A stretch of 64,000 bases of DNA from Diabrotica undecimpunctata (lineage: Eukaryota; Arthropoda; Insecta; Coleoptera; Chrysomelidae). The translations under genes and the position numbers were made by a program. Where the stretch lies: the NCBI RefSeq assembly GCF_040954645.1, contig NC_092806.1:806001-870000 (forward strand), given 5' to 3'. The notes beneath the pieces were generated by a model. It worked only from the letters and a program-made list of their open reading frames with translations. It had not been told where the DNA came from and searched no databases. Each line of letters starts with the position of its first letter. Positions within the stretch are counted from its first letter, which is position 1. This document shows, piece after piece, positions 11,593 through 41,759 of this stretch.

Positions 11593-14254
11593 AACAAAAG
11601 AGGTATGCAAAGTACGCACAACGTTGCGTAATTACTTTACGGTCCATAAGAAATTGTTTAACATTTTTGGATTATGGACAGATGAGAAACTCATTGTAGG
11701 ATCCTTATTATTTACAGTCGTGTACAGTATACTGGCTTTATCGTTTTTTATTATCGCTCCTCAATTTTGCCACGTTATTTACATGTACAAGGCGAGGAAT
11801 AACGTTATGGACTTTGCTGATGAATTTTATGTGTCGATGTCCTCACTGATGGTGATATTTAAAGACTATACGATGATAGTATACAGAAAGCAAGTGAGGA
11901 AGCTGATTGAAAGTATGGATTTTGACATTTTTCAGCCTCTGAATTTCAAACAGCAAAAAAGCAGTAATACAGTAAGATATTTTTTTATTTTGGGCTATAT
12001 TAATAGGTAAAGTAGCTTCGAACAAATTTAGGGACTCAATTACTTTAAATTATATATAACCTATAAAAAGACCTTGAAGTATATTAATATGGAATATTTT
12101 ATTTATTTTTAAGGTAATGAATATGTGGAAGAAAATGTTTTGGCTCATATCATTTATGCAGATATCTTTCGGACTGTGCGTTTTGATTACTCCTACTCTC
12201 GATAGGCTAAGAACTGGCGCCAAGTATTTGCCATTGGTGGATTGCTATCCATTTTACATATATGCTTCACCAGTATACGAAATAATGTATATTTACCAAT
12301 CCTTTCTTTTATTTTATCTCATATTTCATAGCTTCCTCTTTGATACATTCATAGCAGGATTATTGGCATTTTGTGTAGCAGAATGTGATTTATTGCACGA
12401 TAATTTACGGAATCTAAAGCAGCAAATGACCCATATTGAGTACGGAAACAGATTGGTAAAATGTATAAAGCATCATGAAGAGTTACGCAAGTAAGTTACA
12501 ATTTGTATTTGACGTTGTATTTGTATTTGTAAGTTGTATTTGACGCTTAATATTAAAAAAAATAAATAGAGTAAGGAAATTAGTTTCTCATATTTTTACA
12601 AACTTTTTTATTGAGCTCTAATGTGCACTTTTAGCATTAAAGCACTGTTTTTAACATTTTATAAACTAATATACCTACATAATAGGGTTTTCCATGATGA
12701 ACTAACTAAACTTTGACATTTCAAGTTCAGTTCAACAATTAACGCATCAGTATTACTAAAGAATGCAGAAATGGATTTAACAAGCAAAATTTGAGAAAAA
12801 GCTAAAGAGGTAGACCAGTGGAATAGAAGCAATAGAGATATATACTGATTTAAAGACATTTGGGACAGATTCCATCAGGTCCATATCAAGAATAAACTGT
12901 GCTATCTTCAATGTAGTCGAATTTCTGCCGTCCTCATTTATTCTTTATTCTTTAGCGAAGTCTTTTGATTTCGTTAACAATTTCCTTCTTATCGAATTCT
13001 GTGTCACAATCATTAAGTAAATACTCGTCCTGAACGATTTTTAGAATACAGTCTCCATTCTTTTCATTCTAATTTGAAGCTCTTGGTGTAGCTTGTCTAC
13101 ACATTCAAGCATACATCTTTTAGTTTTATCATCGAGAGCAGTCCGCCATTTTCGGCTGTTTCTCCAGGCATTATCTTTTTTAAATGTCTTCTACTTTTTT
13201 TTTTTCAAGGGAGTTTGATCACATTTTTCCGAAGCAAATTGGAGAGCCTTCGTGACCAACTCATACCGATTGTCTTCCAAAAAGACTTTCAAACTTCAGA
13301 GTTTTATTACAATGTTTTCAAGGCTTATACACTCTGTCTGTAAATACCTCTCTGGACTGTCTATTTCTTGCAAAATGTAACTCCATAAATAAAGGAATCC
13401 ATAAATCCCAAACATTCCAGAGTAAAATTTCGGAAGAGCCCCGTGTTATAATATTTTCCTTGACGTCACACAATTTTTCTTTAACTTGAACTAATTTATC
13501 AAAATGTTTCAAAATTTTTAGTGTAATTTTATGTTTAATTTTTTTTTTTTTTTCGTTTTTTCTTAATTTTTATTTTATAATTTTTATGCCAATTTGGAGG
13601 CATAACCACATACCAGAGGCCTCGAGACGGACCGCCTCCCCATAGTTACGCCACTGGGTAGACGAAGCGTTCGATGGAGAAATAAAGTAAAAGAAGGTAT
13701 AAAAAAGATACTGGAAGCTGTCAACTGGAAGAAAAAAAAGAAAGAAAAAGGAAGAAAAAAATCTATGGAAAGAAATCGTTCACCAAGATATTAATTTCCT
13801 ACTTTTCCAAGGCTTATTATAGTTATATTTATATAATATACATATAAATAAATTGTTATATCTTAGATTGTTTTATGTCGTTTTAGATTTACTCGAAATA
13901 TTGAAAATTTGTTCTCGATGGTTATTCTGGAACAATATTTTTGCACCTTAATTTCGTGCTGTACCAACATGTTTAAAATATCTGTTGTAAGTAATTTCAC
14001 ATTAGCAAAACACGGTTTCGAATCCATTGGCATCATTAAGTGAAATTTATTTGTTTTAGGTGGAACCGATGAGTGTTGAGTTCTTCAAAGATATTTGCTA
14101 CCAATGCTCTTTGCTCCTTCAAATGTACATGTTTTGCTGGTTTGCTACAGTATTGATAGCAAAGGTTAAAGTTATATTTTATGTATAATGTGCCGTATGT
14201 AGGTTAACAGTCATGTCTGATGAGAAGCAAGTACTTCAATATCGATATAAGACG

Positions 14255-14341
<87 letters not shown>

Positions 14342-15150
14342 ATTTTTTAGAGTGAACTATTACCAGTTGCAGCCTACGACAGTTACAGACTCGATGCTTC
14401 AAAACCCACCCAAACAAATCTAAAATTGTTCATCGGTAAAACTCAGCATTCCCTAAAAATTAAAACTCCCCTTTTTTCTCTCTCGATGGAACAATATTTA
14501 CAGGTAAATATAAAGTAAAATATTTTTAAATTAAAGAATAATACTCTGAAATGTAATTGCGTACAATATACCAAATAAAAAACTTTACAAAAGAGTACCA
14601 GAGCCTATTCCAGTCTTTTCGCAAAGAAAATAAAACCGGTCAGACAATCTTGTTCCAAAAATTCTGTAAATTGTCAATATCCTATTATAGTTATATCTCT
14701 GTGTTGGTCACCATTCACTTACTATACTAAATTACTCTGGTATGGACATATGCGAAGAATGGGCGAGACAGGGATACCACTGAGAACTCGTAAATACAAA
14801 TCAGATAGAGGAAATAAAAGAAGATGTGTAACTATATTAAAGTGGAAAAGACAAATACAAACAGCAATCGAAAAAAGAGAACTCAAGAAGATGTACTTAT
14901 GTGTTAAAAAAATGGCTATTGGGATGTGGTAAACTTGGATGATTAAAATTAAAATAAAAACTAAGTTGTCCAGTTTAAGTAAGTTTAAAATTGTACCATC
15001 TCTAATTTTTTCTTTAACTTACCTAAATCATTTTCTGCACAAATTATGTATTATTATGTGACTATAAAAATTAACTTCCTTAATCTTTTGTAGCTTCTCA
15101 GAAATTCGTTTTCGTATTATGCCGTTCTAACTACATTGAATGAAAAATGA
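11593..15150 (+). CDS. Insect odorant receptor (7tm_6 family), 5' end not found
   Basis: Odorant-gated ion channel subunit of olfactory neuron dendrites, expected to work with Orco. Exons: 11,593-11,971; 12,114-12,490; 13,887-13,986; 14,060-14,164; 14,351-14,503; 15,094-15,150. All junctions are GT-AG and phase-consistent, giving 389 residues. Family landmarks in order: LFNIFGLWTDEK near the N-terminus, a YPFYIYASPVYEIMYIYQ extracellular block, LLAFCVAECDLLHDNL, LVKCIKHHEELRK, then MYMFCWFATVLIAK, LKIKTPLFSLSMEQY and the typical end SYYAVLTTLNEK. About seven hydrophobic segments can be seen. The first visible exon follows a good acceptor (TTGTTTCAG) and has no in-frame ATG, so a short first exon, probably under 20 codons, lies upstream or has been lost to the LINE debris there. 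A dead LINE piece sits in the last intron. Subfamily is not assigned. Confidence 0.9.
12491..13886 (+). other. Odorant receptor intron, 1.4 kb
   Basis: Donor GTAAGT and acceptor TCGTTTTAG. It contains no convincing ORF. At about 13,570-13,760 there is a transposon-tail-like stretch ending in an A/G-rich run. The other visible introns of the gene are 70-590 bp, so insertion probably enlarged this one. Confidence 0.6.
14257..14337. repeat. (TA)n microsatellite in odorant receptor intron
   Basis: About 40 uninterrupted TA units, ending 13 bp before exon 5 of the receptor gene (exon starts at 14,351). Length variation here would alter the branch-point-to-acceptor region. Confidence 0.95.
14715..14938 (+). 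mobile_element. LINE 3' fragment in odorant receptor intron
   Basis: LLWYGHMRRMGETGIPLRT matches the WYGHV-R-M block of LINE C-termini; it is followed by KMYLCVKKMAIGMW, a decayed form of the terminal W-D-R-x-x-W-R-x-G block. It lies in the same orientation as the receptor and is wholly intronic. Confidence 0.65.
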
Positions 15151-15750
15151 AGAAACTCCAACCAACACCAAAATACACTTCGACCGCTAATTAGAAATTA
15201 GAGATCATAGATGTTTCTTAGATTATGTAGAGAGTATTGCAATGATTGAAAACTTTAAAAATGGAGAGAATGTTATTTATCGCCGTATCGTCACATGCAC
15301 CTACCTATATTGAACTATGATCAATGTAATCACCAAAATACACTTTCAAAATTAACTGGACTATCATTTTTCATAAACTACGATAAAGAAACTTCTTTTT
15401 AAGAGAATGACTATGAATTTTTTGGGAATGATTTCCGAAGTGGAGATCATTGTAAGTTGATAAATAAGCAACACAGAATCAATATATTATATGAGTACAA
15501 TTTTCAGATTCGTAGATGTAAGTAAAGATAGAATAAATACCCAAATATTTTATCTTCCTTTTGATTATTTGAAATTCTTTTGGCTTCAACCTCCAGTTTA
15601 TTAATTTTATTGATCACAATGAGTTTTTCCTAAGACTAAATTGTCTGCATATGCAATTATATGTATGAGCTTTATAAAAATTGCTTTACTCATTGATCTT
15701 TGTTAAACTTCTTTGTTGTTTCCTTTTAAAACTCCTTGCATTTGTTTCTT
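15151..15750. other. No gene recognised
   Basis: Sequence just downstream of the odorant receptor stop. I found no canonical AATAAA close to the stop and nothing coding. Confidence 0.4.
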
Positions 15751-15751
15751 C

Positions 15752-16020
15752 TCATGTTATTGTTGTTCGTTTTCGTAGTTTCTTTAGTATCTGCAGTTTA
15801 TTTAATGCTGGCATCATCTTTACTGTGTAAAAAGAGACCTGTATTTCTTGATATTGTGTAATTTGTTTAATCTTGTTTTTTGGATTATTTGAGCCTTCCT
15901 TCATTTTTTCAATATCTAACTTCCTAACTTGTATGATATTGCTCTTGTCATATTTTTCTTTCGTCATTATTACCATCATCACATAGTGGTCCATATCTGT
16001 GTTCGCACCCCTGTACATTC
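15752..16020 (-). pseudogene. LINE endonuclease C-terminal fragment
   Basis: The frame begins MYRGANTDMDHYVMM. The family motif is RGA-x-x-x-SDH-x-L at the end of the apurinic endonuclease domain; the Ser of SDH is Met here, so the copy is dead. Only about 88 codons survive. Confidence 0.65.
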
Positions 16021-16463
16021 TGAACCCATTGTCTTTTTATATATATCATATTAAGCTAATCTGTGATATATTTGGTTTTCTATATTTTCATGTCTACACA
16101 ATTTTTGTTAATAGGAATCTTTCATTATTTTTGTCTGTACTACAATTAATGTATTCTATACCAATTAACATTTCCAGAAAAACTGAGCATGTGTCATTAC
16201 TTAAATCTTAGTTCCTTTCTCAATTCTCTCTATAACAAGTATCGAATTTTTCTAAAGACTATAAAAATGTGGAAAAGGAAACATTTTAAACAACTAACTG
16301 ATACATACATATTATTACTATCATTAAAAATTAACATTATGTACAAAATTAGAACAGAGGCATCATGATAATTAACTTTATATGACAATGCCATTTAAGT
16401 CTTAAGGTTTAAACTATATAGAATTATTTCCTTAGTAACATAGGTTTCTTCTGTAACCATAAA

Positions 16464-17111
16464 CTATTCATCCTCAAGAAGATGATCCAGCTTTAATTCC
16501 CTTCCCTTTTCTACACGTTTTTTCTTTTTATCCTTTTTAAGTTTTTGTCCCACTACATACTCAGGCATAACGACTTTTGAACTCCTAAAGGTGGCTTTCA
16601 AACTTTCTGGATCCTCTTTAATCTCTGGACTAGATTCATGTCTTCTTTGCTTTTTGAAAACAATTTTTTGGGGTACATCTTTTTCTGAATCATCTAAAGG
16701 CACCTCAGAGATTTTCCTCTCCTTTAGTTCTTCTAAAAATGATAGAGCTGTTTTTGTGTTGCTTCTATCTGACATGTCTTCATCATTCACATCTTCCAAA
16801 GAATATCTTGTCCATTTATGTGGATTTTTCTTAAAGTCAGGAATTTTCTTCATGTAATTTTTGGATACAGGGTTTTGAGGTTTTTTAAATATACTCTCTT
16901 TTCCTCGTAACTTTCTTGTAATAGCTCTCTGTTCTTTTGGACTTGATACTTTTGAATGAACATCATCCTCATCAACATCCATTTCTGTGTCATCAGAATT
17001 GGTTGGTCTACGATTAGGTTCTAACACCAACAGTTGATCGAATACATTTTTCTGTCGTAAAGCAAAATCGGCATTTGCAGATTTTAATGTAAATTGTTTA
17101 TTTTCAGACAT
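16464..17111 (-). CDS. TSSC4: TSSC4-like U5 snRNP assembly protein
   Basis: Intronless 215-residue protein, very acidic and lysine-rich. Residues 7-28 (FTLKSANADFALRQKNVFDQ) match the N-terminal TSSC4 block, in which an F-x-x-R-x-x-x-I/V-F-x-x-L helix is conserved. Residues 90-108 carry IPDF...PHKWTRYSLEDV, the family's K-W-T-x-Y-S-L-E-D-V signature. The C-terminus is a lysine-rich tail ending LDHLLEDE. Known role of the family: an intrinsically disordered chaperone for U5 and U4/U6.U5 snRNP assembly in the nucleus. I chose the ATG at 17,109-17,111, since extending upstream would need a non-ATG start. It is divergent from Rexo5 with about 780 bp between start codons. The identification rests on recalled family motifs, not a search. 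Confidence 0.75.
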   Translation of the reverse strand: MSENKQFTLKSANADFALRQKNVFDQLLVLEPNRRPTNSDDTEMDVDEDDVHSKVSSPKEQRAITRKLRGKESIFKKPQNPVSKNYMKKIPDFKKNPHKWTRYSLEDVNDEDMSDRSNTKTALSFLEELKERKISEVPLDDSEKDVPQKIVFKKQRRHESSPEIKEDPESLKATFRSSKVVMPEYVVGQKLKKDKKKKRVEKGRELKLDHLLEDE

Positions 17112-17891
17112 TTTATATCTCAAATGTTTAACCTAACATAATATTTTTATTCTCAATATAAATTTAGCTAACTTCACAATCTACTATGTCCGTCGTGTCC
17201 GTCATTGATTATGTCAAAATAAATGTATGATTACAAAGCATTCAGCCATGTTCAGCCCTCCGTCATAAGACTTATTTTTTTGCATAAGTATGTTAAGTAA
17301 TTACCTTACATTAAATACTTACATTATTACATTACTTTATATCTCTTAATAAATATTCTAAACTTAATAAAATTCGACATTATTGTTATGCTTCCTTTAA
17401 AATTGCAATTGACATTTCATTGGCAACACTGTAAGGACAACACTGAAATGTCTGTTTTTTCTTAATTTATCTCTGTGTCTGTGTATATAGTTCCCATGTG
17501 TAATATAAAAACGTGAATTAAATTTTATATATTCACATTTATGCTTCCAAAGTTTTGAAATATTACGATAATAATACTACTGCATTTGCAAAAAATTAAT
17601 AATTATTTGTTGTTAAATAGATGTCAGAATTGCCATGAATCAGGTAAAGACATTTATTTTGCTTTCATCTCGTTTTTTTTTATAACCTATTTAGTTTCTG
17701 TCACTACAAATTATTCTTCAAAACAAGAGTATGCTAGGAAATTTTTTAAAAATTATATTAAACGTATCGATTGCAATTTTAATCAAATATTTAATTTTCA
17801 TTACAGTAAGGTAATACCTAATGTCACCATTTAGAAATTGTTTCACTCATTCTGACAATTTTGTTTTTTCAGTTACTGGTATGGCAAAAGT
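17112..17891. promoter_or_regulatory. Head-to-head 5' region of TSSC4 and Rexo5
   Basis: 780 bp between divergent start codons must hold both promoters. On the Rexo5 side a possible 5'-UTR intron runs from a CAG/GTAAAG donor at 17,643/17,644 to a TTTTTTCAG acceptor ending at 17,872. If that intron is used, an upstream ATG at 17,635 opens a short frame that overlaps the Rexo5 start. No clear TATA box pair was identified. Confidence 0.5.
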
Positions 17892-36885
<18,994 letters not shown>

Positions 36886-36994
36886 AGTCCGTCGACACCT
36901 TTTGCACCGTTATACAATTGTAAATAATTATTGTTTTTTATATTTTATTTTACAATCGATTGATTTTTCATAGATTTTTCCTGAATACATTTAC

Positions 36995-37000
36995 AATAAA
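36995..37000 (+). terminator. Rexo5 polyadenylation signal
   Basis: AATAAA 110 bp after the Rexo5 stop codon, in an AT-rich 3' UTR. Cleavage probably occurs within the next 30 bp. Confidence 0.65.
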
Positions 37001-37309
37001 CACCATTATTTTTCCAAATGTTGTTTATTATATTGAAATCCTGTTTAGATTAATAATGTAGGTCCGCAGTGGGTACTAAAATGAACTTTACAGCACAGGT
37101 GATTATAAAAAAATTTTCTCTCTGCAGTCGTCCATCTAGTGGCGACATTGCCTCTAAAATAGCAAAGAAAATCCCACAGATCGACAAAGATAAATGCTCC
37201 GTTGCCCTATCCAGAAACTGAATGGACTTTTATTAATATTTGGGTCGTCACCCCAGCAAAGTATGGAACGGTTGGGCCAGACGTCACAAGATGGCGACTG
37301 ACAGCTGTC

Positions 37310-37490
37310 AACTGTTATCGTTCAAACGTGAATATTGCGTTAATTCTTCTTTTCGTTTGTCATCTCTCAAACGTGAAAATGACGTCAATTGTTCTTCTTT
37401 TCATCTGTCATCCCTCAAACGTGAATATGGCGTCAATTCTTCTTTCGTCTGTCATCGTTCAAACGTGAATATGGCGTTAATTCTTCTTCT
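37310..37490. repeat. Minisatellite, about 45-bp unit, four copies
   Basis: CAAACGTGA begins copies at 37,323, 37,368, 37,417 and 37,460; each is followed by AAT/AAA-T-x-x-CGTxAATTCTTCT and a TCATC element. Copies differ by small indels. Confidence 0.85.
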
Positions 37491-37625
37491 TTAGTCTATC
37501 AAGCTTACATATCCTCATATCCCCATGCTCCGACCAATACGTATCCTCATGGTCCCACGCCATGACGTATATCGACCAATGATGGCATAGATCGCAACCC
37601 CCGGTCGTAACTGCCAAACGGCTCA

Positions 37626-38022
37626 ACGTATAAGGTATCGATGGAAAGGGAAGGTGGTAACGAATATGTTAAGACAAAAAAAAACGCAAAGAAATTGCCA
37701 AAACGGCACTATATCATATATGTTATTGGACTGATTGCTACGTACAAGGCATCAAACGAAAAGGGAGGGGCCAACAAATACGTAGACACAAAAACAGACG
37801 GAAAGACATTGTCAAAACAGCACTATATTGCATCCCCGTTGTTATTGGTCCGATTTTGACGTATGAGACGTCAAATGAAAGAGGATGGGATATCGAATAT
37901 GACAACAATAAAATCAAACATGGCAACATTTCCAAAACGGTACCATATCGTATCTTCGTTGTTATTGGTTCCATTACTATGTATGAAGCAGTAAATGAAA
38001 GAGGATGGGCTAACGAATAAAC
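37626..38022. repeat. Minisatellite, about 119-bp unit, four diverged copies
   Basis: Units start near 37,626, 37,740, 37,859 and 37,979 with ACGTAYRAGRC-like sequence. Each carries AAACGAAAGGGAGG-like, AAAACGGCACTATAT-like and GTTATTGG-like blocks in the same order. The apparent ORFs in this stretch (72 codons on +, 103 on -) are by-products of the repetition. Confidence 0.8.
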
Positions 38023-38149
38023 TGTATTAATAAACTTAAAATAATCCAAAACTCCAGATCAATTACAAATTCTGAAGATGACTACGTGAAAATCGAAACC
38101 TTGAATATTTTGACGTTCAGTTTGATCAAGCCCGGGAACTGAGTAAAAT

Positions 38150-38521
38150 TTTGTAAGTTTTGTGACTCCTTTCCCAGTCTTTATCTTTTCTATTGCCTCC
38201 TCTAATTGTTCTTCCTGTATAGCTTCTGTTTCCGCAGTGTTTTGTTTTAATCCGCCAATTATGTTGTTCATTTTCGTTAGCTTTTCCTTGCTCGTCTTTC
38301 AACAGTTCCGTTAACAATATTGTTCCGTTTTTGGTCATTATTTGTCTAGCTTTATTTCTTTGTTGCTCTGTAAGTTTTTGTAACAATTTTACATTTTCTT
38401 TACTGTTTGCTCTCATTTTTTTCTCTTTGTTCTTGTCCCAGCTTTTCTTATGCTCATTTTTGACTATTTTTTTTCTTTTATTCTCTGTACGTATTTTGTC
38501 TTGTATGTATTCTTTCCACAA
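38150..38521 (-). pseudogene. LINE linker/RT N-terminal fragment
   Basis: Antisense codons give WKEYIQDKIRTENKRKK (endonuclease-RT linker), ARQIMTKNGTILL and, after a frameshift, EEQLEEAIEKIKTGKG, corresponding to the block before A-P-G-P-D-G. The sequence stops there and passes into an unrelated CTGAAGA-containing segment. Confidence 0.6.
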
Positions 38522-38528
38522 TTGAGGC

Positions 38529-40167
38529 AGTGGCTAGAATAAGGGCATATAGGCTTATGGGCCCTTCTTCCGGAGAACACAGAATTGAACTCTATTTTTT
38601 ATACGACATTACAGTTTTTTACGTTGGTACAACACTTTTTTAAGTGTTTTGTGCTTTTAAATCAACTCTGTTTTGGTGAATTTCTGACAATGTGATTGAG
38701 GTTATGTTATATTTTAAACTGTAGGTTTAAGTGTATTTTAAAGCAATGGATAGTTTTCAAGCTATTTTAGATAACAAGGTGTCAAAAGGTGCCAAAAAGA
38801 AAAGTGTTCAGAAAGACCATTGGAAAGAAAACGTAGCAAAATCTAGACAGAGTGGACAGGAGTATGTGTCAAAAGTTACAGAGAAAACTGTACAGAGTAA
38901 GGTACTTTATCTCAAGATCAGAAGCTTGATAATGGTTCAAAAAAAGAACAAGACACTCTTCTAGCAGGTTGTATGGCATTAGGGGAGCCTCCAGAAAGGT
39001 ATAGAGAGGTATAAAATCCCAAAATTATTAGAAGACGGTATCACTGGAAATACAAGCTTAAAACTTCTGGTTGTGATGTGCCCGTGTGCCGTTCCTTTTT
39101 TGTTGACTTATGTCAAATAGGAGTGAAGCGTGTAAGAATATTACAAAAAAAATATGTTCAGGAAACTCCACTTGATGAAAAACGTGGAAAAGACGGAAAC
39201 CAAAGAAAATTTCAGACGATGTTTATTCTATAGCTTTAGAACATTTAAAATCTATTCCACATAAACCCAGTCATTACACACCTGGAAAAACAAACAGATT
39301 GTACCTCGACAACCCAGACCTAACGATTAAGAACATTTTTGAGCAGTTTCAAAAGTTGTTTAAAGACACTACTGGGAATAATCTTACCATGAAATACAAG
39401 ACGCATTTCAAGTTTTTCAGAGAAACTAATTTTACATTCAAAAATCCAAAGACTGACACGTGTGATTATTGTTGTGAATGTACAATAAAATTGGAAAAGA
39501 ACCGGAATGATGAATGCCGTGCTGATTACAATGTCCAGAAAAAGAGACTCGAGGCATATTCCAAGCTAAAAATTATTACGTGAGAAAGGCAACAAATAAT
39601 AGCGGCATTCTTGTCCTGGAATTTGATTACGCACAAAATCTGTTACCAAAGCTCAGCATAACAAAACAGTCCTATAAAAGACTTCTATGGTTGTACGTAT
39701 TCAATATACACGTGCATAATGATGGATCAACATATGTATATTCCTTCATAGAATCTCAATGTAAAAATGGAGCAATTAGTGGTGCTTCATTAATCTTTGA
39801 CTGTATTCACAATAAATTAGCAGATTATCCTAATACCAAGCATATTGTTCTTCTAGCAGATTCAGCTGAAGGCCAAAAAAGAAATCAGACTTTGTTACGG
39901 TTTTGTTCGTGGATATCAAAGCTATACAGAGTCGAGGTGACACACATTTATCCTGTTCGTGGACTTTGGTCAGTGCAATAGAAATTTTGGGGTTATAAGA
40001 CAGGCCTTAAAGAGTTCAAGATGTTGAGGAACCCAAAGTCTACCTACAAAAAATCCTACAGTGTAGACAAGCTCCTTCTTCTTTTTGGCTCAAACATGAC
40101 TCCTCTATAATATATGACTGGGATGCAGCACTTCTTCCTAATTTTTTGAAGAAGCCTGTGAATAAAG
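38529..40167 (+). pseudogene. DUF7869-like transposon protein, near full length but frameshifted
   Basis: The N-terminus at 38,746 (MDSFQAILDNKVSKGAKKK) is followed by NVAKSRQSGQEYVSK. A gap with RSFFVDLCQIGVKRVRILQ and DEKRGKDGNQRK precedes HLKSIPHKPSHYTPGKTN-RLYL and a CDYCCECTIKLE cysteine cluster. The region starting LEFDYAQNLLPKL is the catalytic-like part, ending LLADSAEGQKRNQTLL and VEVTHIYPVRG. The position of D-S/T-C-G-G-Q-N-K-N in the 27-kb copy reads D-S-A-E-G-Q-K-R-N here. At least four frame breaks. The left end (38,529-38,563) has AAGGGCATA followed by AGGCTTATGGGCCC, echoing the TIR of the 27-kb element. The right end is lost where a LINE begins at about 40,170. Confidence 0.75.
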
Positions 40168-40169
40168 AT

Positions 40170-41755
40170 TGTGAGTTTAAAATCTGAAAAAAACATCAGA
40201 TCCAACAAAACAGAACAAATAGCCATACACCACATAGAGCCCGAAAAATGGGAAAAACACTATAAAACACTGTTAGTAGAAGAAAGACCGGAATACAAAA
40301 ACATAGAACAACATGAAGTTCTGATTCAAGGAGAGCCACCAACAATTAACATCGAAGAAACTGAAAAAGCTGTATCATTGTTGAAAAATAGACGTGCTCC
40401 GGGTCCAGAGGGGCTATATGCAGAGTTAATAAAAATGGAACCAACAAACTATTCGAGATACTAACAGAAGTTTTCAATAGGCACTTGCACGGAGAACCAG
40501 TGCCACAAAGTAGGAAAGAAGGATGGATTACATCTGTCCATAAAAAAAGAAATAAGGAAGATTGCAATAACTATCGGGGTATAACTGTTACGAGCACGCT
40601 AACAGATTATATGGGAGAAATAAAAGAACGCATATGGGAAGAATACCGTCCTTTTGAATCAGAAGAACAAAACGGATTCAGAGCAGCATGATCCACAATA
40701 GATAGTATTTTCTGCTTATCCCAAATACTCGAGAAAATAAAACTGAGATCTCGAGAAGTGCATTTACTTTTAGTAGATTTAACAAAAGCATATGACACCG
40801 TGCCTGTTGCGAAATTGTGGGAAGTATTGGAGAAAACCAGTATCAGCGTTCCACTAATCGTCGCTATTAAAGATCTATATAACAATATCAAAAGTTAAAA
40901 TAGGAAATAAGGTTTCTAATGGTTTTCAGATAACAAAAGAACTGAAGCAAGGTTGTTGTTTATCTTCCATACTATTCAATATATTATATATCGACGAAGC
41001 ACTCAGGCACTGGAAAATAAAGAGTGTAAAGGGATGGGGCTGTCTATTGGGGATGAAACGTTATACACGTTGCACTATGCAGATGACCAGGTAGTTATTG
41101 CCCAAGACAAGGAAGACCTGGAGTATATGGCTAGAAAACTAATGGAAGAGAACAAAAAATTGGGCCTCGAAGTAAATTTACAAAAAACGCAATATCTTTG
41201 CATAGGAGGAGAAAATACTGCAGATGACCTCGACTTAGAAGACGGGAAAATTAAGAAATGCGATAAATGTTTATATTTGGGGGTAAAACTAACAAAGACA
41301 GGAAGAACTGATGAAGCCATAAAAGACAGAATAACCAAAGGGAAACGAGTTATAGGGGCATTGAATTCAGTATTATGGCATTATTAAAAAAGAATATATA
41401 ATACCATATTGAAACCATTAATCGTCTATGGCTCAGAAGTATGATAGTTATCACAAAAACTTAAAGGTAACCTATTGGCAGTTGAAATGGATTTTTGGAG
41501 GAGAGCAGCGGGAAAGTCCAGATTAGAACATTTGAGAAATGAGGACATACGGAATCAAATAAATGTACAAAGATCAATTATAGAAGACATCGAAAAACAA
41601 CAATTAATATGGTACGGACATGTTAGACGTATGGGGGTAGACTACAAAAAAAAATAGAATGGATACCACCAGAGAAAAGAAAACGAGGACGAACACCAAC
41701 AACATGGATGCAAGGAATTTCAAAAGCAAGAAATGTATCTGAAGAAGAATAACTT
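40170..41755 (+). pseudogene. RTE-like LINE, reverse transcriptase portion
   Basis: In order: LKNRRAPGPEGLYAELIK (A-P-G-P-D-G block), EGWITSVHKK...NNYRGITV, LLVDLTKAYDTVPV (motif A), ELKQGCCLSSILF, LHYADDQVVIAQDKEDL (catalytic YADD), LGLEVNLQKTQYLCIGG, CLYLGVKLTK, WYGHVRRMG and a terminal MQGISKARNVSEEE. An in-frame stop occurs at 40,688 and frameshifts near 40,900 and 41,390. The endonuclease is missing, so it is 5'-truncated. It sits immediately against the preceding DUF7869-like sequence. Confidence 0.8.
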
Positions 41756-41759
41756 AATT

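Noticed and set aside
14220..14423. 67-codon ORF with poly-Tyr-Ile
   Set aside because: It spans the intronic (TA)n tract and the start of odorant receptor exon 5 in the wrong frame.
37738..38049. 103-codon minus-strand ORF
   Set aside because: It lies in the 119-bp minisatellite; openness follows from the repeat period.
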